Of a stretch of DNA of 10,318 bases, positions 5,744 through 10,318 are shown in pieces. Below the pieces are notes generated by a model. That model saw nothing but the letters and a program-made list of their open reading frames with translations. It had not been told where the DNA came from and did no database searches. The translations under genes were made by a program, and so were the position numbers. Source of the stretch: an uncultured Clostridium sp. (GTDB lineage: Bacteria > Bacillota > Clostridia > Oscillospirales > Acutalibacteraceae); assembly GCA_900547915.1 (NCBI GenBank), contig URIN01000026.1:1-10318 (forward strand). Direction: 5' to 3'. Each line of letters starts with the position of its first letter. The first letter of the stretch is position 1.

Positions 5744-6382
5744 ATGTTTAATCTTTCACCAAGACTACAAGCCGTGGCATCACTTGTCCGCAAAGGTTCC
5801 TGCCTTGCGGATATTGGTTGTGACCACGGCTATCTGCCTGTATATTTGGTTAATAACGGCGTTTCGGAAAGTGCTGTCGCTTCTGATATTAACGAAGGTC
5901 CTTTGAATCAGTGCCGCCGACTCGTTGAACATTATTCTCTTACAGATAAAATTAGTTGCGTTTTGTCTTACGGGCTTTCAAATGTGAAATATTCCGAGCG
6001 TCAGGATGTTGCCGTTTGCGGAATGGGCGGAGAACTTATTGCCTCTATCCTAGCAAACAGTGATATATCGCAGACAGGCGGTGTCCATTACATATTCAAT
6101 CCTATGACGCATCCTGAAAAACTGAGAGAATATCTTTGTAACAACGGATTTGAAATAGATAATGATTTTGTTGTCAGAGACGGCAATCATTCTTATTCTG
6201 TTTTTGACGCATATTATACAGGCGCTGTCAGGAAATATCCTCTCAGCTATTATTTTCTGGGAAATATTATTGATTTTTCAGATAAAAATTATTTTAACAG
6301 CCTTCTGAATTATCTCAGAAACAAACAGAAAAGCGGCATTGATTATTCAGAGGTAATTGATCTTATAGAGGCAAAGATATGA
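5744..6382 (+). CDS. trmK: tRNA (adenine-22-N1)-methyltransferase TrmK
   Basis: TrmK (COG2384; YqfN in Bacillus subtilis) methylates N1 of adenine 22 in the D-loop of bacterial tRNAs using S-adenosylmethionine. The 212-residue protein has the class I methyltransferase SAM motif DIGCDHGYLP (23-32), the acidic ASDIN loop (47-51), the CGMGGELI motif (92-99) and the family block NPMTHPEKLREYL (119-131). It is somewhat shorter than Bacillus TrmK (about 238 residues), with a reduced C-terminal helical region. The ATG lies one base after the DUF1858 stop codon and has no convincing SD sequence, suggesting translational coupling. Its stop overlaps the next start as ATGA. The trmK–nif3 pairing matches yqfN–yqfO of Bacillus, which strengthens both calls. 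Confidence 0.93.
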   Translation: MFNLSPRLQAVASLVRKGSCLADIGCDHGYLPVYLVNNGVSESAVASDINEGPLNQCRRLVEHYSLTDKISCVLSYGLSNVKYSERQDVAVCGMGGELIASILANSDISQTGGVHYIFNPMTHPEKLREYLCNNGFEIDNDFVVRDGNHSYSVFDAYYTGAVRKYPLSYYFLGNIIDFSDKNYFNSLLNYLRNKQKSGIDYSEVIDLIEAKI

Positions 6383-7128
6383 CTACTGTTAAAGATATTT
6401 ATAACTATATTAACACCATTGCGCCTTTTAATACTCAGGAGGAATGGGACAACGCCGGTATAATTACAGGCAGCCCAAAAACTCCTGTAACGAAAGTTGT
6501 TATGAGCCTTGATGTTACCAAGGATGCCGTAAGAAAAGCGGCGGAAATCAATGCTCAGCTTGTGCTTTCGCATCATCCGCTTATATTTAACGGAGTAAAA
6601 AGGCTGATGCCTGATACTGCGCTTTATATGTGTGCTCAAAACGGCATTGCGGTTATTTCAGCTCATACTAATTTTGATAAAGCGGCTCAGGGTATTAATG
6701 CAAATCTCTGCAAAATTCTGGAACTTCAAAACGCAAAACCTGTTGAGGGTACGTTTATTTCTGTTGGCGATCTTAAGAAAGAAATGACGGCGTTAGATTT
6801 TGCTCGTTTCGTTTCAGAAAAGCTCAACGTCAGCGGGTTGAGATATACCGATACTGACAGGGTGATAAAAAAAGTTGCAGTAGGCGGAGGAGCGTGCGAT
6901 GAATTTCTGCCCCAGGCAATGGAATTTGCGGACTGCTTTGTAACTGGAGATACAAAATATCACGTTATGTTTGAGGCGGCAGAAAATGATTTCTGCATTA
7001 TAGGCGCAGGCCATTTTGAAACGGAATCACAGGCGTTTCTTATGCTTAAAGATATGATATCAAAAGAATTTCCTGATGTTGAGTTTATCTCAGCAGAACA
7101 GAAAAATCCTGTTTTGGCGGTGTTGTAA
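6379..7128 (+). CDS. Nif3-like dinuclear metal-centre protein (YqfO/YbgI family)
   Basis: This 249-residue protein belongs to the Nif3/DUF34 family, often labelled 'GTP cyclohydrolase I type 2' although that activity is not established for most members. Metal-site residues are all visible: H65/H66 in LSHHPLIF, D100 in AHTNFD, and H212/E216 in AGHFETE. A conserved TGDTKYH block (189-195) is also present. The N-terminal EEWDNAGI (21-28) is typical. It is the short form, like Escherichia coli YbgI (about 247 residues). It lacks the PII/CutA-like insert that lengthens Bacillus YqfO to about 370 residues. It overlaps trmK by 4 bases (ATGA) and rqcH by one (TAATG). The function of the family is poorly defined; a metal-chaperone or hydrolase role is speculation. 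Confidence 0.92.
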   Translation: MTTVKDIYNYINTIAPFNTQEEWDNAGIITGSPKTPVTKVVMSLDVTKDAVRKAAEINAQLVLSHHPLIFNGVKRLMPDTALYMCAQNGIAVISAHTNFDKAAQGINANLCKILELQNAKPVEGTFISVGDLKKEMTALDFARFVSEKLNVSGLRYTDTDRVIKKVAVGGGACDEFLPQAMEFADCFVTGDTKYHVMFEAAENDFCIIGAGHFETESQAFLMLKDMISKEFPDVEFISAEQKNPVLAVL

Positions 7129-8810
7129 TGGCACTTGACGGAATTTTTCTTTATCATTTAAAAAACGAGATAACGCAGTTTGCCGTAGGCGCAAGAATAG
7201 AAAAAATACATCAGCCGTCAAAAGAAGAATTGTTGCTTTCACTTCGCTCTCGGGAGGGCGCAAAGAAACTTTTGCTTTCATGCCGTGCTGATACAGCGGG
7301 AATTTATTTTACTTCTTACCCGCCGGAAAATCCGTCAAAGCCTCCGATGCTTTGTATGCTGCTCAGAAAGCACCTTACAGGAGCAAAAATTCTTTCTCTT
7401 GAGCAGGACGGTCTTGAGCGTATTGTAAAAATAAAACTTCAGGCTGTAAATGAACTCGGCGATTTGGTCTGTTTTACTCTTGCGGTAGAGATTATGGGCA
7501 GGTACAGTAACATTATTCTTGTTGACGGAAAAGGCGTTATTGTTGACGCACTGCGGCGTGTGGACGAGGGTAAATCGCACGTCAGAACTGTTTTGCCTGG
7601 CGTTAAGTATGTCAGCCCGCCTGCGCAGGATAAACTTAATATATTTGAAGACGATATCAATGAGATAAAATCTCGCTTAAGCTTTTCTGGAAAAACACCT
7701 TCAAAGGCTTTTCAGGATACTGTTATGGGCGTTTCGCCGATAGTGTGCAGGGAATATGAAAATGGTGTTTCGGTTGAAAAAATAAAGGATTATGCTTTAA
7801 ATCCTCAGCCTGTTGCTGTGATAACGGACAGACTTCTTGATTTTGCGTTTATGCCTGTAACACAATACGGAGACCTCGCTGAAATTAAGCATTTTACAAC
7901 TTTTTCCGAAACGCTTGATTATTTCTACCGTGAGCGTGTAACGCAGGATAGAATACGGCAGCGTTCAGGCGAATTGTTTAAAACAATAACAAATCTTCAG
8001 GAACGTGCAGTCAGAAAAGCCGTAAACCGCCGTAATGAACTTAAAGAATGTGCAGATAAAGATAAATTCAAGCTGTACGGCGATCTGATTACTGCAAATC
8101 AGTATGCTCTTAGCAAGGGCAACACAGTTTATGAAGTCCAAAATTATTATGAAGATAACTCACTTCTTAAAATACCTGCTGACCCGTCTCTGACGCCCGT
8201 TCAAAATGCTCAGAAGTATTATAAAGAATACAGAAAAAAGCAGACGGCAGAGTCAAAGCTTACTGATTTTATAAATCAGGCGCTTGCCGAGGCTGAGTAT
8301 CTTGATTCTGTTTTATATGCGCTTTCACGTGCGGCAACTGACGGCGAGATCACAGCAATTAAAAACGAGCTTATCGAGACGGGTTTTATAAAAAGCCGTG
8401 CTCAGTCAAAGCAGAAAAATCAGAAAGAGCTTAAGCCGTTTCAGTATGAAAGTTCGGAAAGTTTTTTGATTACGGTCGGCAGAAATAATATTATGAATGA
8501 CAAGCTGACCCTTAAAACCGCTTCAAACCGTGATCTGTGGTTTCATGTGAAAGATACCGCAGGATCGCATGTTATAGTAAAGTATGACGGCAGGGAATTT
8601 ACGGATAAGGTTATCCGTGAGGCCGCACTGCTTGCTGCGTATAACAGCAAGGCACGTATGTCGTCAAATGTTGCCGTTGATTATACTGCTGTTAAAAACG
8701 TAAAAAAGCCAAACGGTGCAAAACCCGGTATGGTGATCTATGACGGATATAATACGGAATATGTGACACCTAATCAGACGGAACTTGAAAGGATAAAAAG
8801 AATTGTATAA
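7128..8810 (+). CDS. rqcH: Ribosome quality-control factor RqcH (NFACT/FbpA family, Rqc2 homologue)
   Basis: RqcH binds stalled 50S–peptidyl-tRNA complexes and recruits tRNA-Ala to add C-terminal alanine tails that mark nascent chains for degradation. The 560-residue length fits the family. NFACT-N spans about 1-130 and starts with the typical MALDGIFLYHL; it includes MGRYSN (124-129). A helix-hairpin-helix region follows. A long charged coiled-coil arm covers about 265-430. NFACT-R occupies about 438-548, with DLWFHVKDTAGSHVI (469-483), AAYNSKAR and VKKPNGAKPGMV. Older names (FbpA, fibronectin-binding protein) refer to the same family. The residue pair at 97-98 is E-R where I expect D-R, which matters for tailing (see findings). 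The ATG overlaps the previous stop as TAATG, with GGCGGTG just upstream; ispD overlaps its end by 8 bases. Confidence 0.93.
   Translation: MALDGIFLYHLKNEITQFAVGARIEKIHQPSKEELLLSLRSREGAKKLLLSCRADTAGIYFTSYPPENPSKPPMLCMLLRKHLTGAKILSLEQDGLERIVKIKLQAVNELGDLVCFTLAVEIMGRYSNIILVDGKGVIVDALRRVDEGKSHVRTVLPGVKYVSPPAQDKLNIFEDDINEIKSRLSFSGKTPSKAFQDTVMGVSPIVCREYENGVSVEKIKDYALNPQPVAVITDRLLDFAFMPVTQYGDLAEIKHFTTFSETLDYFYRERVTQDRIRQRSGELFKTITNLQERAVRKAVNRRNELKECADKDKFKLYGDLITANQYALSKGNTVYEVQNYYEDNSLLKIPADPSLTPVQNAQKYYKEYRKKQTAESKLTDFINQALAEAEYLDSVLYALSRAATDGEITAIKNELIETGFIKSRAQSKQKNQKELKPFQYESSESFLITVGRNNIMNDKLTLKTASNRDLWFHVKDTAGSHVIVKYDGREFTDKVIREAALLAAYNSKARMSSNVAVDYTAVKNVKKPNGAKPGMVIYDGYNTEYVTPNQTELERIKRIV
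8788..8793 (+). promoter_or_regulatory. Ribosome binding site supporting the ispD TTG start
   Basis: AAAGGA lies 9 bases upstream of TTG at 8803, inside the end of rqcH. The next in-frame ATG would fall at residue 16, within the [10 protein letters not shown] nucleotide-binding motif, so the TTG start is required. Confidence 0.7.
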
Positions 8811-9489
8811 TGTAGCTGTTATTCTTGCCGCCGGAAACGGCACAAGAATGGGAATAGATAAAAGCAAACTGCTGCTTGATATAGGCGGAAAGACCGTTAT
8901 CGAGAGAACGGTTGAGACTTTTGAAAATATGGCGGAAATTGATGAGATAATAGTTGTCTGCCGTGAATGTGATTTTGAAACGTTTTCCGAACTCCTGCCT
9001 GATGAGAATGTGTCATTTGTAATAGGCGGAGAAACAAGGCAGGAAAGCGTCAGAAACGCTGTTGAAACAATTGATGAATGCGACTATATCATCATACATG
9101 ACGGCGCAAGGCCGCTGGTGCGTGAAGATACCGTGCTCAGAACACTTGATAAAGCTCAGTCGGATAAAGCTGCAGCTGTCGGCGTTTATGTAAAGGATAC
9201 TATAAAACTCGTTGATGATGACCTCAATATTGCGGGCACACCTAACAGAAAGTATCTTGTTTCTATACAGACTCCGCAGATATTTGATTTTGAACTTTAC
9301 AAACAGTCGCTTGAAAAGGCAATTCAGCAGGGAAAGGACTATACTGATGATTGTCAACTCGTTGAAAATTACGGAGCAAAAGTCAGCGTGGTTCTCGGTG
9401 AATACGATAATATAAAGATAACAACAAAAAGTGACATTCCGCTTGCGGAAAGTCTTTTAAACGCTCGTTCGGAGGGTACTTATGAGTAA
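8803..9489 (+). CDS. ispD: 2-C-methyl-D-erythritol 4-phosphate cytidylyltransferase (IspD)
   Basis: IspD joins MEP to CTP, giving CDP-ME and pyrophosphate, in the MEP isoprenoid pathway. The 228-residue product has the nucleotidyltransferase signature [10 protein letters not shown] (8-17), with R15 and K22 as the likely phosphate-contacting pair. It also shows GGETRQESV (75-83), HDGARP (99-104) with D100, TPNRKY with R149, QTPQIF around T157, TDDCQLVE (181-188) and NIKITT (203-208) with K205. The segment after K22 reads KLLL instead of the common KQxL, a mild variation. The start is TTG at 8803, within the last 8 bases of rqcH. The end overlaps ispF by 8 bases. The ispD–ispF pair is a conserved arrangement, so the IspD call is safer than the related ribitol-phosphate cytidylyltransferase TarI. 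Confidence 0.95.
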   Translation: MYNVAVILAAGNGTRMGIDKSKLLLDIGGKTVIERTVETFENMAEIDEIIVVCRECDFETFSELLPDENVSFVIGGETRQESVRNAVETIDECDYIIIHDGARPLVREDTVLRTLDKAQSDKAAAVGVYVKDTIKLVDDDLNIAGTPNRKYLVSIQTPQIFDFELYKQSLEKAIQQGKDYTDDCQLVENYGAKVSVVLGEYDNIKITTKSDIPLAESLLNARSEGTYE

Positions 9490-9967
9490 TTTGAGAATAG
9501 GTCACGGTTATGATGTTCATCGCTTCCAAAAAGGCAGAAAATGTATCATAGGCGGAGTAGATATTCCAAGCGAACTCGGTCTCCTTGGTCATTCAGATGC
9601 AGATGTGCTTCTTCACGCAGTTGCAGATGCGTTGCTCGGTGCTGCTGCGCTTGGCGATATCGGAAAACATTTCCCTGATACTTCTCCTGAATTTGAGGGT
9701 GCTGACAGTCTTGTGCTTTTAAGCAAAACGGTTGAATTGCTTGCAGAAAAAGGATACGTGGTTTCAAATATTGACTCAACGGTAATTGCTCAGGCTCCGA
9801 AACTTGCACCTTATATTGTTCAGATGCGTGAAAATATTGCAAGCGCTTGCAAAGTTGACGTTGATAGGGTATCGGTAAAGGCTACTACCGAAGAAAAACT
9901 CGGCTTTACAGGTAATATGCAGGGGATAAGCGCTCATGCTGTTTGTATTATAGAAGAATTAAAATAA
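9482..9967 (+). CDS. ispF: 2-C-methyl-D-erythritol 2,4-cyclodiphosphate synthase (IspF)
   Basis: IspF cyclises CDP-ME 2-phosphate to MEcPP with release of CMP, two steps after IspD. The 161-residue length is normal. The divalent-metal ligands D11 and H13 (GYDVHRF) and H45 are present, with the [10 protein letters not shown] loop (37-46), [10 protein letters not shown] (58-67) and the C-terminal [12 protein letters not shown] (about 133-144). The ATG has GGAGG at 9471-9475, 6 bases upstream, and lies inside the end of ispD. It is the last gene of the operon and is followed 17 bases later by an intrinsic terminator. The CMP it releases is a substrate of the Cmk encoded in the neighbouring operon. 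Confidence 0.97.
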   Translation: MSNLRIGHGYDVHRFQKGRKCIIGGVDIPSELGLLGHSDADVLLHAVADALLGAAALGDIGKHFPDTSPEFEGADSLVLLSKTVELLAEKGYVVSNIDSTVIAQAPKLAPYIVQMRENIASACKVDVDRVSVKATTEEKLGFTGNMQGISAHAVCIIEELK

Positions 9968-9984
9968 TAAATAATCATTGGTAA

Positions 9985-10018
9985 ACGCCGCATATATTAA
10001 TTTGCGGCGTATTTTTTT
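9985..10018 (+). terminator. Intrinsic terminator after ispF
   Basis: ACGCCGCA (9985-9992) pairs perfectly with TGCGGCGT (10003-10010) across a 10-base AT-rich loop. It is followed by A and seven T residues (10012-10018). It closes the operon and separates it from the CIRCE-controlled groES. Confidence 0.92.
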
Positions 10019-10088
10019 GTCCCTAAAATGGATTGTTTTTTTAAATCACATTTTTTATAATTAATTTTTGAAATATTTGTAAACACTA

Positions 10089-10116
10089 TTGACAAATGGA
10101 AAAAACTTGCTAAAAT
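10089..10116 (+). promoter_or_regulatory. Sigma-A promoter of groES
   Basis: A consensus TTGACA (10089-10094) is followed after 16 bases by TAAAAT (10111-10116), with TG at 10108-10109 making an extended -10. The 50-60 bases upstream of the -35 are very AT-rich with A and T runs, which could act as an UP element. Transcription would start around 10122, at the CIRCE operator. Confidence 0.85.
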
Positions 10117-10121
10117 AATAA

Positions 10122-10148
10122 TTAGCACTCGGGAGTGAAGAGTGCTAA
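10122..10148 (+). promoter_or_regulatory. CIRCE operator (HrcA binding site)
   Basis: The sequence is TTAGCACTC (10122-10130), a 9-base spacer, and GAGTGCTAA (10140-10148). This matches the CIRCE consensus TTAGCACTC-N9-GAGTGCTAA exactly. The inverted repeat extends outward to 13 bp per arm (10118-10130 and 10140-10152). Its position at and just after the predicted transcription start fits repression by HrcA, relieved at heat shock. It confirms the next gene as groES and predicts groEL beyond the window. No hrcA is in the window. Confidence 0.98.
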
Positions 10149-10184
10149 TTATGGAAACAATATTTTACAGAGGTGAAATTTATT

Positions 10185-10318
10185 ATGACAGTAAAACCGC
10201 TTGCAGACAAAGTTCTGCTTTCAGCATTAGAGGCTGAGGAGACAACCGCTTCGGGTCTTTTTATCGCCGCTTCGGCACAGGAGAAGCCTGAATTTATGAG
10301 CGTTGCCGCAGTTGGCCC
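10185..10318 (+). CDS. groES: Co-chaperonin GroES (partial, cut by the window end)
   Basis: GroES is the heptameric lid of the GroEL chaperonin. Only the first 44 codons are present, about half of the usual 94-95 residues, and no stop codon is reached before the end at 10318. The start MTVKPLADKVLLSALEAEETT matches the GroES N-terminus, followed by the mobile loop (SGLFIAA) and EKPEF...VAAVGP. The canonical SGIVLPD-type loop is changed to SGLFIAA, keeping a hydrophobic triplet that could still contact GroEL. AGAGGTGA (10169-10176) precedes the ATG by 8 bases. The CIRCE operator and promoter directly upstream support the call. Truncation is due to the sequence end, not mutation. Confidence 0.95.
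   Translation, partial: MTVKPLADKVLLSALEAEETTASGLFIAASAQEKPEFMSVAAVG

Noticed and set aside
10021..10088. Possible small gene or RNA in the AT-rich stretch before groES
   Set aside because: No start with a ribosome binding site and no stable fold is seen. The stretch lies between a terminator and the groES -35 and is best explained as promoter-upstream DNA.

Overview
This window looks like an ordinary chromosomal segment of a low-to-moderate GC Firmicute, most likely an anaerobic gut-type Clostridia member (Oscillospirales/Ruminococcaceae-like). The evidence is an IspH–ribosomal protein S1 fusion, a DUF4364 protein, a DUF1858 CxxC protein, CIRCE-controlled groES, strong Shine-Dalgarno (SD) sequences and two TTG starts. 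The placement is inferred from gene content, not from a database search. The first 22 bases are not genomic: they are the tail of an Illumina Nextera/Tn5 adapter. The window is therefore probably a complete metagenomic or draft contig. It begins two bases before the first start codon and ends inside groES.

Layout. (1) 25-4665, plus strand: a tight run of a BaiN/HI0933-type flavoprotein, cytidylate kinase (cmk), 1-acyl-glycerol-3-phosphate acyltransferase (plsC) and a 692-residue IspH::S1 fusion. The last three genes overlap by 8 and 14 bases. The run closes with a strong intrinsic terminator. (2) 4666-5541: a second, apparently bidirectional hairpin terminator, a convergent DUF4364 gene on the minus strand (4801-5385), and an AT-rich divergent promoter region where both promoters appear to use the same palindromic -35 hexamer. 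(3) 5542-9967, plus strand: a compact operon of DUF1858 protein, trmK, Nif3-family protein, rqcH, ispD and ispF. Its junctions overlap or lie one base apart, and it ends in an intrinsic terminator. (4) 10089-10318: a sigma-A-type promoter, a perfect CIRCE operator and the first 44 codons of groES, cut off by the contig end.

Functional themes. Three MEP isoprenoid enzymes (IspD, IspF, IspH) sit within 10 kb, each joined to translation machinery: IspH is fused to S1, and IspD/IspF are in one operon with the ribosome-rescue factor RqcH and the tRNA methyltransferase TrmK. The other functions are CDP/phospholipid precursor supply (Cmk, PlsC) and redox or metal proteins.

No mobile element, CRISPR array, RNA gene or defence locus is visible. 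The most interesting signal is inside the ispH::rpsA fusion. A full AAGGAGGT with an in-frame ATG lies exactly at the domain junction, and lysine codon choice shifts there too. This suggests the gene may also produce free S1 protein.
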